DNA of 64,000 bases from Chromatiaceae bacterium (GTDB lineage Bacteria; Pseudomonadota; Gammaproteobacteria; Chromatiales; Chromatiaceae). Below, one piece after another: positions 19,196 through 31,816 of this stretch. Each line of letters opens with the position of its first letter. The first letter of the stretch is position 1. The position numbers and the translations under genes are program-made. The notes below the pieces were generated by a model. It worked only from the letters and a program-made list of their open reading frames with translations. It was not told the DNA's origin and searched no databases. The stretch covers positions 1 to 64,000 of the forward strand of contig JADKCI010000005.1 in the NCBI GenBank assembly GCA_016714645.1. The letters are read 5' to 3'.

Positions 19196-22117
19196 ATGAA
19201 GAAGGGGTTATCCCGGCTGGTCTCGGCCACCCTGATCCTGGTGGCCCTTTATCTGGTCGGGGTGAATCTGGCCCTGAACCTGCCCGCGACGCGGGCCTAT
19301 CTGAACAGCCTGCAACCCGACCGCCTCGCCATTGGCTGGGATCGGGCCTGGAGCTGGTACCCCTTGCGGGTGGAGTTCCGGGGTTTCGCCGCCGACGGCC
19401 AGACCCCGACTGAGCAATGGCAGGTCGATGCCGAACGCGCGGCGGCGTCGGTCTCCTTGCGTCCGCTGCTCAAGGGCCTGGTGCGGGTGCATGATCTGGA
19501 CCTGGTGGATATCGACCTGCGGCTACGGCCGCGATCAGGTCCAGCCCAGGATGACGCCGCCATCCGGCACCACTTCCCGGTCATCCGCAACCGCGATCCC
19601 GAGGCCCCCGCGGAGCCGGTGGTAGAGGAGGAGGGCGGCAAGCTGCTGCTCGAAATCGCCGACATCCATCTGCGCGGCGCCCATGCCTTTTGGGTCTCCC
19701 AGGTGCGCGGCACCCTGCCCGGAGAGATCCGCGGCAGCTTCAGCCTGGATACCGGAGCCGGGCGTTTGGGGCTGGCGGGGGGTACCCTGGATCTGGTGCT
19801 CGAATCGCTGCGGATCGCAGATGCCGAGCCCATGACCCACCCGGCCTCCATCAAGGGCCGGATCGAGGTCCCGCCCTTCGTTATCGCCGAGGCGACGGGC
19901 CTGGCGGCCCTGGCCCTGCCCGAGTTCGATGCCGAAATTGACCTCCCGGTGCAAAATCTGAACTTTCTACCCTCCCTGATTGGCGGCATCAGGGGTCTGG
20001 ACCTCCAGGGCCAGGGCCGCCTGCTTGGGCGGGTGGTCTTTTCCCACGGTGACTTACTCCCGGGCACCGACCTCATCGTCGAGGCCCATGAACTGGCGTT
20101 GACCCTCGCCCGCTATGGCTTTGCTGGCGACGGCATCATCGAGCTCAAGGTCGACCCCGAGGATGCGAATCGGGCGGATCTGGTGGTCCGCTTCGACGAG
20201 GTGCGTGCTGCCCTGGTGGCGGAGCCGACCGACGCGGCCACCGCTACGGACAGGGAGCCGGCCTTGCCGCTCTTCTCCGGCCGCGGGCTCGAGGCCGTCC
20301 TCCACACCGAGATGCGCGGCGGCAAGCCCGACCTTGGGCTCACCTTGACCCTGCCGGCGATGGAGGTGCCCGACCTGGGTGCCTACCAGAGCCTGCTCCC
20401 TGCTGAGTGGCCCATGCGGCTCCTGGGTGGCTCGGGTCGGGTGAAGGGCCAGGTGGCGGTGTCCCCCGAGACGATGAGGATCGAACTTGATCTGACTTCC
20501 GACCAGGCCAAGTTGAGCTATCGGGATGCCCAGGCGACCACCGATCTGGTGCTGCAACTGCGAGCCGGCATCAGGGGTGCGACGGATACCGAGGAGGCGG
20601 TGCTGGATCTAACCGGCACCCGGCTGGGGCTCGACAATGCCGCTACCGCGAAGGCCGGGGCCAGGAAGAAGCATGTCAAGGGACCGGTACCCCCCAAGCC
20701 CCTGAAGGCGGTGCTGGAGGTCACCGACGGCCAGTTGAGCCTCTCCCTGCCGCCCCCGGAGGCCGGCAGGGGACCGATGCGCTCCGTGGTTAAGGCTCTG
20801 ACCGAGCAAGGTTTCGGCGGCCTGATCGGGACGGCCGATGGGCGTCTGCTGGCCACCCTGACCCTTTCCCGACTCGATTGGATCGCGGAGTTATTGAACC
20901 GTCCGCTGAACCTGAGCCTGATCGGCGCGGCCGAGATCGATGCGGAGATCCTGCTCGTCGATGGCCTGCCCGTACCCGGAACCTCCCTCCAGATACCGCC
21001 GGAGGCCCTGGAACTCGGGTTGCTGGAGCATCGGGTGGAGGGTCTGGGGCAGGCCTGGGTAAACCTGGAGCAGGGTAGCCATCACCCGCCGCTGGTTCTG
21101 AATATCGCCTTGAGCGATGCCCGCCTGCGGCGCCGCGACGAGGCGGAGCCCAGTATCGACCAGGTGCGTCTGGATGCCGATGTCGTGGTCGCCGACCCCT
21201 TCGCCGCCAAGACCAACCAGGTCGATATGGCGCTGAAGCTCCGTTCGGCGCGGGTGCGGGATATGAGCAGCTACAACCCCTACCTGCCCGCTCATGCCCC
21301 GCTCTCCCTGGTGTCGGGCGAGGCGACTCTGGTCGGCGATCTGCAACTGGGTCCCAAAAGTCTGCGGGGCGAGTTGCTGCTGCTCGCCAAGGGCGTCCGC
21401 CTGGCCATGAGCCAGACGGAATTGGCCGGCGATCTCCGGCTGGATCTGCTGATCCGGGGCGGCTCGGCCTCGGACATGCGGTTTGATATCACCGGCTCCA
21501 GCCTGGCGCTGACGGGCTTTCAGGTGAAGGGCCAGACCGCGACGGCGCTGGCCCCGGACTGGCACGCGAACCTGGAAATGGAGAAATCACAGGTCGCGTG
21601 GCGCAAGCCCATGCATCTGGATATGAAGGCCGCGCTCACCATCAAGGACACCCGGCCTTTCGTCGCGCTCCTGGAGGACGTGCGCGGGGAACAGCGCTGG
21701 CTCGATGACTTCCTCCTGGTCGAGGATCTGGCGGGCAGCCTGCAGTTAGTCATCGATGGCAACAACGCCCTGCTCAAGGACGCCCGGGTCAGTGGTAAAA
21801 ACGTGGGGGTCCAGGCCAAGGGGCACGCCGCCGCCGATCGCCGCGAGGCCATGCTCCTCGTGCGCTGGCATGGCTTCGCCGGAGCCCTCGCCATGGAGGA
21901 TGACTGGCAGCAATTCGAACTCGGCGATGCCCACGCCCGCTTCGACGCCTATCAGCCCGGCAAAACCAAACTGCGTTCAGGTGGCGGTGCCAAGTCGCAA
22001 TCCCCGAATAGCGCCGGCCAGGCACCACCAGGCCCGGGAAAAGGGCGGTCGGCGGCATCCCAAGCCGACAAGGGCCCCCAGGGTCATCGGAATCTGTTTC
22101 TGGAGTACGATCCTTGA
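19196..22117 (+). CDS. AsmA/TamB-like envelope protein (DUF748-type)
   Basis: A 973-aa protein with one N-terminal transmembrane helix (LVSATLILVALYLVGVNLAL) and a long periplasmic region of repeated beta-strand segments. RLAIGWDRAWSWYPLRVEFRG near the N-terminus, and the alternating hydrophobic pattern, are typical of the AsmA-like superfamily (AsmA, YhdP, TamB), which form grooves for phospholipid transport to the outer membrane. The C-terminal 40 residues are Ser/Gly/Pro/Lys-rich and probably disordered. Subfamily is not certain. Confidence 0.75.
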   Translation: MKKGLSRLVSATLILVALYLVGVNLALNLPATRAYLNSLQPDRLAIGWDRAWSWYPLRVEFRGFAADGQTPTEQWQVDAERAAASVSLRPLLKGLVRVHDLDLVDIDLRLRPRSGPAQDDAAIRHHFPVIRNRDPEAPAEPVVEEEGGKLLLEIADIHLRGAHAFWVSQVRGTLPGEIRGSFSLDTGAGRLGLAGGTLDLVLESLRIADAEPMTHPASIKGRIEVPPFVIAEATGLAALALPEFDAEIDLPVQNLNFLPSLIGGIRGLDLQGQGRLLGRVVFSHGDLLPGTDLIVEAHELALTLARYGFAGDGIIELKVDPEDANRADLVVRFDEVRAALVAEPTDAATATDREPALPLFSGRGLEAVLHTEMRGGKPDLGLTLTLPAMEVPDLGAYQSLLPAEWPMRLLGGSGRVKGQVAVSPETMRIELDLTSDQAKLSYRDAQATTDLVLQLRAGIRGATDTEEAVLDLTGTRLGLDNAATAKAGARKKHVKGPVPPKPLKAVLEVTDGQLSLSLPPPEAGRGPMRSVVKALTEQGFGGLIGTADGRLLATLTLSRLDWIAELLNRPLNLSLIGAAEIDAEILLVDGLPVPGTSLQIPPEALELGLLEHRVEGLGQAWVNLEQGSHHPPLVLNIALSDARLRRRDEAEPSIDQVRLDADVVVADPFAAKTNQVDMALKLRSARVRDMSSYNPYLPAHAPLSLVSGEATLVGDLQLGPKSLRGELLLLAKGVRLAMSQTELAGDLRLDLLIRGGSASDMRFDITGSSLALTGFQVKGQTATALAPDWHANLEMEKSQVAWRKPMHLDMKAALTIKDTRPFVALLEDVRGEQRWLDDFLLVEDLAGSLQLVIDGNNALLKDARVSGKNVGVQAKGHAAADRREAMLLVRWHGFAGALAMEDDWQQFELGDAHARFDAYQPGKTKLRSGGGAKSQSPNSAGQAPPGPGKGRSAASQADKGPQGHRNLFLEYDP

Positions 22118-22187
22118 GCGGCGGCCCATGCCAATGACCCCCTTCTAAAAAGCTCATGGACACCCTCAACCGACAACAGGCAATCCG

Positions 22188-23792
22188 ATGGCGAAGACGG
22201 CAACCCGGAACAATGACTCCTCCGCCACCATCGGCTTCGAGGCCAAGCTCTGGCTCGCCGCCGACAAGCTGCGCAACAACATGGACGCGGCGGAATACAA
22301 GCACGTCGTCCTCGGCCTCATCTTCCTCAAATACATCTCCGACACCTTCGAGGAACACCGCGCCAAACTCCTCGCGGGCCAGGGCGACTACGCCGGGGCC
22401 AATCCCGAAGACCCCGACGAATACAAGGCCGAGAACGTCTTCTGGGTGCCCGCCGATGCCCGCTGGTCCCACCTCCAGGCCAACGCCAAGCAGCCCACCA
22501 TCGGCAAGACCGTGGACGACGCCATGGTCGCCATCGAGCGCGACAACCCGCGCCTCAAGGGCGTCCTGCCCAAGGACTACGCCCGCCCCGGCCTCGACAA
22601 ACAGCGCCTCGGCGAACTCATCGACCTCATCGCCACCATCAGCCTCACCGCCGCCAGCGAGGGCGAGAAGACCCACCGCTCCGTCGATCTGCTCGGCCGC
22701 GTGTACGAGTATTTCCTCACCCGCTTCGCCAGCGCCGAGGGCAAGAACGGCGGCCAGTTCTACACCCCCTCCTGCGTCGTGCGCTGCCTGGTCGAGATGC
22801 TGGGCCCCTACAAGGGCCGCATCTACGACCCCTGCTGTGGTTCCGGTGGCATGTTCGTCCAGTCGGAAAAGTTCGTCGAGGCCCACGGCGGCAAGATTGG
22901 CGACATCAGCATCTACGGCCAGGAGAGCAACGCCACCACCCGCCGCCTCGCCATCATGAACCTCGCCATCCGCGGCATCGAGGCCGACATCGGCCCCGAG
23001 CACGCCGACACCTTCCGCCGCGACCAGCATCCCGACCTCCGCGCCGACTACGTCCTCGCCAACCCGCCCTTCAACGACTCCGACTGGTTCCGCAAGGACG
23101 ACGACGTGCGCTGGCAGTTCGGCGTGCCGCCCAAGGGCAACGCCAACTTCGCCTGGGTGCAGCACTTCATCCACCACCTCGCGCCCCAGGGCATGGCCGG
23201 CTTCGTCCTCGCCAATGGCAGCATGTCCTCCAACCAGTCCGGCGAAGGCGACATCCGCCGCGCCCTCATCGAGGCCGACCTCGTGGACTGCATGGTCGCC
23301 CTGCCCGGCCAACTCTTCTACAGCACCCAGATCCCCGTCTGCCTCTGGTTCCTCGCGAAAAACAAAGGCGCCGACACCAAGCGCGGCTTCCGCGACCGCC
23401 GCCAGCAAACCCTCTTCATCGACGCCCGCAAACTCGGCACCCTCATCGACCGCGTCCACCGCGAGCTGACCGACGCCGACATCCAGAAAATCGTCTCCAC
23501 CTACCACGCCTGGCGCGGCGACCAGCGTGACGCTGGACCCGATACGCCTGCGGCGAAATACGAGGACATCCCCGGCTTCTGCAAATCCGCCACCACCGCC
23601 GAAATCGCCGCGCACGGCCACGTCCTCACGCCCGGCCGCTACGTCGGCGCCGAGGAAGTCGAAGACGACGGCGAACCCTTCGAGGAAAAGATGCCGCGCC
23701 TCGTCGCCGAACTGCACGCCCAGTTCGCCGAGTCCGCGAAACTGGAGCAGGCCATCAAAGCAAACCTGAGGGGGCTGGGTTATGGCGGGTGA
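22188..23792 (+). CDS. hsdM: type I restriction-modification methyltransferase subunit
   Basis: A 534-aa N6-adenine methyltransferase subunit. The N-terminal HsdM helical domain (AAEYKHVVLGLIFLKYISDTF) precedes the Rossmann domain. YDPCCGSGGMFVQS near residue 214 is the SAM-binding motif and LANPPFNDSDWF near residue 291 is the catalytic NPPF motif. Its last 11 bp overlap hsdS. Codon use is very strongly C-ending, stronger than in neighbouring core genes, consistent with acquisition. Confidence 0.95.
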   Translation: MAKTATRNNDSSATIGFEAKLWLAADKLRNNMDAAEYKHVVLGLIFLKYISDTFEEHRAKLLAGQGDYAGANPEDPDEYKAENVFWVPADARWSHLQANAKQPTIGKTVDDAMVAIERDNPRLKGVLPKDYARPGLDKQRLGELIDLIATISLTAASEGEKTHRSVDLLGRVYEYFLTRFASAEGKNGGQFYTPSCVVRCLVEMLGPYKGRIYDPCCGSGGMFVQSEKFVEAHGGKIGDISIYGQESNATTRRLAIMNLAIRGIEADIGPEHADTFRRDQHPDLRADYVLANPPFNDSDWFRKDDDVRWQFGVPPKGNANFAWVQHFIHHLAPQGMAGFVLANGSMSSNQSGEGDIRRALIEADLVDCMVALPGQLFYSTQIPVCLWFLAKNKGADTKRGFRDRRQQTLFIDARKLGTLIDRVHRELTDADIQKIVSTYHAWRGDQRDAGPDTPAAKYEDIPGFCKSATTAEIAAHGHVLTPGRYVGAEEVEDDGEPFEEKMPRLVAELHAQFAESAKLEQAIKANLRGLGYGG

Positions 23793-25080
23793 TTGGCCTG
23801 AAGTGCGACTCGGCGATTTGTCCGAGGTGATGCGGGCACGACGCCAACGCGCTCGGCCGTTTCTTCCACGGGAATCCCTTCGCCGATGGCGAGTCGGTTC
23901 CTTTCGACGGATGGATCGACCTTTCGAAAGTTCGCTGCGAATCGACACGGAAACCCACGCGGCGCCAACGTGTCTCAAGCTCAGGAAGGAGACGTCCTTT
24001 TCGATGGCGGCGCTTACATCGGAAAACCGCCGTTCCCAGCAACATTCTTCCCGCCAACACCAATCAAGCGGTCGGAATCGTCCGCCTCGACCCAACGCGT
24101 GCTCACCCTCGCTTCATCGACTACTTCGCGCGCAACCGACCTCCAACCTTTCCTCAAGAACTTGCAGTCGGCGCGCCGATCTAATCTCACAGAGAACGAC
24201 CGCTGCGAGTTCGCGATCGCGCCCACCCCTCGCCGAGCAAAAAGCCATCGCGGCGGTGCTTGGGGCGCTGGACGACAAGATCGAGTTGAACCGGCGGATG
24301 AACGCGACGCTGGAGGCGATGGCGCGGGCGCTGTTCCAGAGCTGGTTCGTGGATTTCGACCCCGTCCGCGCCAAACTCGACGGCCGCCAGCCCCCCGCCC
24401 TCGACCCCGCCACCGCCGCCCTCTTCCCCGACTCCTTCCAAGGCTCCGAGCTCGGCCAAATTCCGAAGGGTTGGCGTGTGGGGCGAGTCGCCGAACTATC
24501 CGACTTTAGCCGCTCATCCATCAATCCGGCGGAGTTCCCAGAGGAGACGTTCGACCACTACAGCTTACCCGCTTTTGACGAAGGGCGAACCCCGAAAGCA
24601 GAACTCGGCAGCGCCATCATGAGCAACAAGCTCGTCGTGACGCGCAACAGCGTGCTGCTCTCGAAGCTTAACCCGCACATCCCGCGCATCTGGCTGGCCG
24701 ACCTCCACGAAACGCGCCGGTCCGCGTGCTCCACCGAGTTCATCGTCGCCTCAACGCGCTCCGGCTTTTCCCGCGAGTTCCTTTTCTCGCTCTTTACCAG
24801 CGCCGCATTCGCCACGACCTACGGCACGCTCGTCACCGGCACCACCGGCAGCCATCAGCGCATCCGCCCAGAAAGCGTGCTGGAGATGAGGACCGTCATT
24901 CCGCCGCCAAAGCTGGTCGAAGTTTTCACGACCATCGCCAAGCCGATGTTCGACCAAATCAACCGCAACATCCACCAATCCCGCACCCTCGCCACCCTGC
25001 GCGACACGCTCCTGCCGAAGCTGCTGAGCGGGGAGTTAAGCGTGGCGGGGCCTGAATCCAATCTGAAAGCCTCCGCGTGA
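23782..25080 (+). CDS. hsdS: type I specificity subunit, first recognition domain scrambled
   Basis: A 432-aa open frame. Its start (MAGDWPEVRLGDLSEV) and its C-terminal two thirds (PPLAEQKAIAAVLGALDDKI; FQSWFVDFDPVRAK; a second target-recognition domain; ATLRDTLLPKLLSGELS) are good HsdS. Between about 23830 and 24230 the frame reads unlikely Arg/Ser-rich sequence. HsdS-like segments appear in the other two frames: FADGESVPFDGWIDLSKVR, then NVSQAQEGDVLFDGGAYIG, then NQAVGIVRLDPTRAHPRFID. At least three or four indels are implied. The first half-site specificity is probably lost although no stop interrupts the frame. Confidence 0.8.
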   Translation: MAGDWPEVRLGDLSEVMRARRQRARPFLPRESLRRWRVGSFRRMDRPFESSLRIDTETHAAPTCLKLRKETSFSMAALTSENRRSQQHSSRQHQSSGRNRPPRPNACSPSLHRLLRAQPTSNLSSRTCSRRADLISQRTTAASSRSRPPLAEQKAIAAVLGALDDKIELNRRMNATLEAMARALFQSWFVDFDPVRAKLDGRQPPALDPATAALFPDSFQGSELGQIPKGWRVGRVAELSDFSRSSINPAEFPEETFDHYSLPAFDEGRTPKAELGSAIMSNKLVVTRNSVLLSKLNPHIPRIWLADLHETRRSACSTEFIVASTRSGFSREFLFSLFTSAAFATTYGTLVTGTTGSHQRIRPESVLEMRTVIPPPKLVEVFTTIAKPMFDQINRNIHQSRTLATLRDTLLPKLLSGELSVAGPESNLKASA

Positions 25081-25199
25081 GCGACCAGCCGTTACCCCAA
25101 GCCGAAATCCTCTTCTACCAGACAGAGGATGGCCGGACCCGCATCCCGTTCTCGTTTGGCGATGGGATGCAGTCCAGCTTCGTGAGGAATCCCGCATGA
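25077..25199 (+). pseudogene. RhuM-family N-terminal relic
   Basis: Starting at GTG 25077 (overlapping the hsdS stop), 40 codons read MSDQPLPQAEILFYQTEDG, which resembles the start of RhuM/virulence proteins often encoded between hsdS and hsdR. The remainder of RhuM is missing: after about 20 residues the sequence diverges and stops. It is a remnant, or a small coupled peptide. Confidence 0.55.
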
Positions 25200-25587
25200 T
25201 CCTGCTCGCTGATATCGAAGCCTGGGTGCGCGGCGGCGAGTCCGAGACCCTGGAATTCAAACGGACAACGAGTGAGCGCCGAGAGGCGGCGCGCACGATT
25301 TGCGCGATGCTGAATCATCTGGGCGGTCACGTAATTTTCGGGGTCGAGCCAGATGGGCGGATGACCGGCCAGATGGTTTCAGACCGGACGCTGGAGGAAT
25401 CCCCTCCGGCGCGGGCGGGCGGATGACCCCGGGACGCGCGATTCGGTGGAGATGTTGCGGGGCTTCGGGCTCATGATTGGTCAGGGAATCACCGAGCGCC
25501 AGGCCCGCAACGACTTGGAAGCACTGCGAATCCTTGGTCTGGCTCAAGCAACAGGGCATGGTCGCGGTTCACGATGGAGGTTGTCAT
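25196..25587 (+). pseudogene. AlbA_2/Schlafen-like DNA-binding gene relic
   Basis: From ATG 25196 the first about 60 codons encode SETLEFKRTTSERREAARTI and LNHLGGHVIFGVEPDG, the N-terminus of an AlbA_2 (Schlafen-like) domain found in RecG-like regulators. The frame stops at 25426. Further on, TERQARNDLEALRILGLAQA up to about 25587 looks like the C-terminal winged helix of the same protein type. The middle is deleted. Such genes often sit within type I loci. Confidence 0.6.
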
Positions 25588-25620
25588 GAGGCATTTGGAG
25601 TGTCTATCAGGACCTGTCGG

Positions 25621-25660
25621 GGCCAATTGGGGCTCATTCGGGCCAATTAGGGCTTATTCG
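25621..25660 (+). repeat. two tandem 20-bp repeats upstream of hsdR
   Basis: GGCCAATTGGGGCTCATTCG is followed directly by GGCCAATTAGGGCTTATTCG, differing at two positions. The second copy ends 20 bp before the hsdR ATG. Position suggests an operator or a replication-slippage duplication. Confidence 0.7.
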
Positions 25661-25680
25661 ACCGCCAATGAGGCCCAGCC

Positions 25681-28877
<3,197 letters not shown>

Positions 28878-28881
<4 letters not shown>

Positions 28882-29459
28882 ACCCGATCCCCAACCATTC
28901 GCGGCAGTCGCCCGCTGGCGCCATCCGGCAGCAGCGGGGGATGTTTGATATCCTCGGGATCTCGCCCGCCAAGCGGCATCAGGAGCCGAAATTCTGTGCC
29001 CTCTCCGGCCCGTGACGTCACGGCGAGCCCGGCTCCGGGGCGCGTGACAAACCCCTGCACCATGAACCTACCGAACCCATGGCCGCGCTGCTTCGCCTTG
29101 GTCGAGAACAGCGGCTCGAACAGCCTGGCGAGCACCTCCTGGTCCATCCCGTAACCGGTGTCGACGACCCGTACCTGAGCATAGATCCCGGGAGCCAGTC
29201 GACCGACCGCGAGCGGGCTCCGATGGTCCCACTCGGCCGTCCGCGCCTCCAGGCCAAGATCTCCGCCATCCAGCATGGCCTCGCGGGCGTTGAGCACCAG
29301 ATTGAGCAAGGCGGCCTGGAGGAAGGCGGCGTTGCTCCGCGCGATAATACCCATGGCGGAGCGCATGGGCCTTAGCCAGCCCCTGGATCGCCGCGCCATC
29401 GAATTAGCGGCGAGGCTACTCGCCGACACCTCATCCCCGGCCGTTCCCCTGGCCATCAA
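28878..29459 (-). pseudogene. histidine kinase ATPase-domain fragment
   Basis: A 193-aa frame containing only an HATPase_c domain: LLNLVLNAREAM (N box), VVDTGYGMD (G1), FEPLFSTKAKQRGHGFG (F and G2 boxes). No sensor domain and no HisKA histidine are present; the N-terminal 30 residues look random. It ends tail-to-tail with hsdR, overlapping 4 bp. Likely a truncated hybrid-kinase gene, though the domain could still be expressed. Confidence 0.65.
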
Positions 29460-29672
29460 TCTGGCGCCAACTTCTGTTGTCGACTAAGTAATACTACTGA
29501 AATTCAGGTGGACAATCCGGATAGTATCTGGCTGTTATTCCTACCTATCATTCACCCTAACGTGGCCGCCGCTACCGGCCGCTTGACAGCAGTCCCATTT
29601 AGCCCGTCGTCCCAAGGGTGACCCTGTGACGACGAATCTGGATAGGCTCTCAATAGCAGAGGGGGATAAGAA

Positions 29673-30266
29673 TTGAAAAAAATGGAATTGCCACCATTGG
29701 CCTCGCAGACACCAGAACTCTGGCGACAGGCGATGACCTTCGGGGGTCGCCTGACCGGTACGGAACCCGATGTCTCCTCCTGGCGCGGACCTCGCTGGCA
29801 GCCCAGCAACCTGGCGGCGGATATTGACTATGACCTAGTCGACTATTGCCTGCGTATTCATATCAGGGGTCCGCTGGACCTGCGCTGCGCCTTCCGTCTC
29901 ATGGCCATCGCCCAGGCCGTGGATGACAGCATTACCCAGGCCGTTCTGGATTTGACGGGAGTGACCCAAATCTTCGACTCCGGAGTGGCGGCTCTGATTC
30001 TGTTCGCTAAGGAACTGACTAAACGGGGCGTCTTCGGCATCCTTACTCAAGGTCTCGATCTGGATAAATCCACCCTGTCGCCCTATGCGACCGGTTCCGT
30101 CCCGTCGACCTTACGCCGGGTGTTCGTTTGGTCACCCCCGGCTATTCTCGACCTGGACCCCCTGGTCATGCCCATCGAAGTGCAGGGCATATCCATCGGC
30201 AATCCCGCAACCGGGCCCAGCCCCAAGGTTGGCGGATGGACTCATTCGCAGCCTCATGATGCCTAA
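29673..30266 (+). CDS. STAS-domain protein
   Basis: A 197-aa protein. Residues about 55-120 (LRIHIRGPLDLRCAFRLMAI ... AVLDLTGVTQIFDSGVAALI) match a STAS fold, as in anti-sigma-factor antagonists and phosphorelay partners; the serine in FDSGVAAL is at the position phosphorylated in SpoIIAA-like proteins. The C-terminal 60 residues are Pro-rich and unassigned. It precedes LuxR and GGDEF genes and may feed into the local signalling network. Confidence 0.6.
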   Translation: MKKMELPPLASQTPELWRQAMTFGGRLTGTEPDVSSWRGPRWQPSNLAADIDYDLVDYCLRIHIRGPLDLRCAFRLMAIAQAVDDSITQAVLDLTGVTQIFDSGVAALILFAKELTKRGVFGILTQGLDLDKSTLSPYATGSVPSTLRRVFVWSPPAILDLDPLVMPIEVQGISIGNPATGPSPKVGGWTHSQPHDA

Positions 30267-30545
30267 GTGTCAATGGCCACCAGAACTGACCCACGAGTGG
30301 CCAACAATTTTGACCCGCCCCAGGATCAGGGAATATCGGTCAGAGAGCGCGATGTCCTGAACCTGATTATCGCGGGCAAGGCCAACAAAGTCATTGCCTG
30401 GGATCTGGGCACCAGTGTGCGCACCATCGAAACCCACCGCGCCAATCTGATGCGTAAACTCCAGGCCCTTGGTAGCGGACAGACGGCAAAGGCTGGCGGG
30501 GCATGGTCACCCATAATCCCCGGGGTGGCGCGGGGGTCGAAATAG
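30267..30545 (+). pseudogene. LuxR-type HTH fragment
   Basis: A 92-aa frame whose centre (SVRERDVLNLIIAGKANKVI and TSVRTIETHRANLMRKLQ) is the LuxR/FixJ helix-turn-helix. It closely resembles the C-terminus of the intact regulator at 36937-37542. The receiver domain is absent and the last 25 residues are unrelated. GTG 30267 immediately follows the STAS gene stop. A stand-alone HTH protein is possible, but a gene remnant is more likely. Confidence 0.65.
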
Positions 30546-30629
30546 AGAACAGCTATTGGCCCAGATTACTCGGCTGGAAGGAGGAACATTCAGGGTGATG
30601 AATAGAACGAGTCAATATCCCAGCCCGGA

Positions 30630-30851
30630 TTGCGCGCGGCGCTGCCGGCCATCGCGCCATCCAGGCCTGTTCGGCACCCGCGGTGGCGCCGCCGCGCGAG
30701 CCGGACCTGGAGCGCGACCTCTAAACGCCTGATTGAGTCGGTGGGTGGCACCCTTGGCGCCGTCAGTCAACCCGGTCGGGGAACGACCTTTGGGTTCGAA
30801 CTCATCTTATCCCGGGCCCTGACCCCGCATCGGACCCCCGAGAGTGTTTAG
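30630..30851 (+). pseudogene. histidine kinase C-terminal relic
   Basis: About 35 codons read KRLIESVGGTLGAVSQPGRG then TTFGFELILSRA, the end of an HATPase_c domain. Upstream sequence in this frame is Arg/Pro-rich noise. It sits 14 bp before the GGDEF gene and is probably the end of its former cognate kinase. Confidence 0.6.
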
Positions 30852-30865
30852 AGGAAAGCAGTAGC

Positions 30866-31816
30866 ATGAGATCACCCGCCAGCATCCTGATAGTGGACGA
30901 CGATCCCACCGCCATCATGATTCTCAAGAACGCCCTGGAGGGTCTGGGCGAGATGCATACCGCCCATGGCGGCGTCGAGGCCTTGGCGATAGTGGAGAAG
31001 GGCGGCGTCGATCTGGTGTTGCTGGACGCCCTTATGCCTAACCTGGACGGCTTTACCACCTGCGGCATGCTGCAGAAGGAGCATCCGGAATTACCCGTCA
31101 TCTTCGTGACCGTCGTCAGCGACTATGCCAGCGAGGTCCGGGCTCTGGATGCCGGCGCCGTGGATTTCATCAGCAAGCCCATCAGCCCCCCCCTGGTCCG
31201 GGCCCGGGTCATGACCCATCTCAAGCTGAAGGCCCAAAACGACCTGCTCCGTTCCCTGAGCAGCCAGGACCCCCTCACCGGCATCGCCAATCGGCGCGCC
31301 CTGGACGAGCGGTTAACCATGGAATGGCGGCGGGCTCTGCGCGATGACCAGCCCCTGTCCCTGCTCATGATCGATATCGATCATTTCAAGGCCTACAACG
31401 ATTACTTTGGCCATGCCCAGGGGGATAAGTGCCTGCGCAAGGTAGCCCAGGGCATCTCCACCACCCTCACCCGTGGCGGTGACTTTGTCGCCCGATATGG
31501 CGGCGAGGAATTCGCCGCCCTGCTGGCCAGCACCAAGCAGGAGGAAGCGGCCGTCCTGGCGGAGAAGATCCGTGCCAACCTGCGGAATCTGGCCATCCCC
31601 CATGCCCCCGCCAGCGGTCGGCCCTTTGTCTCCCTCAGCATCGGCATCGCCACCAGTCAATCCTTCTCCCGGGCCCAGCTCAAATTGGGCTCCCTGCCGC
31701 AACTGGGCAAGGAATTCGGCTTGAATCTGGCCAGGGACCTGTTCGAGCGGGCGGATCATGCCCTCTATGTCGCCAAGGCCGCGGGACGTGATCGCGTCTG
31801 TTCAGCGGAGGCATGA
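30866..31816 (+). CDS. response regulator diguanylate cyclase (REC-GGDEF)
   Basis: A 316-aa cytosolic protein that should make cyclic di-GMP. The receiver domain (ILIVDDDPTAIM; phospho-acceptor in VLLDALMPNLDG; KPIS) spans residues 1-125. The GGDEF domain follows: DPLTGIANRRALDE, MIDIDHFKAYNDYFGHAQGD and ARYGGEEF. TRGGD places an RxxD inhibitory site five residues before GGEEF, so product inhibition is expected. The upstream kinase gene is decayed. Confidence 0.93.
   Translation: MRSPASILIVDDDPTAIMILKNALEGLGEMHTAHGGVEALAIVEKGGVDLVLLDALMPNLDGFTTCGMLQKEHPELPVIFVTVVSDYASEVRALDAGAVDFISKPISPPLVRARVMTHLKLKAQNDLLRSLSSQDPLTGIANRRALDERLTMEWRRALRDDQPLSLLMIDIDHFKAYNDYFGHAQGDKCLRKVAQGISTTLTRGGDFVARYGGEEFAALLASTKQEEAAVLAEKIRANLRNLAIPHAPASGRPFVSLSIGIATSQSFSRAQLKLGSLPQLGKEFGLNLARDLFERADHALYVAKAAGRDRVCSAEA

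Noticed and set aside
21789..24095. 768-aa open frame antisense to the AsmA-like gene and hsdM
   Set aside because: Crosses two real genes, low-complexity Gly/Val/Asp sequence, produced by strong codon bias.
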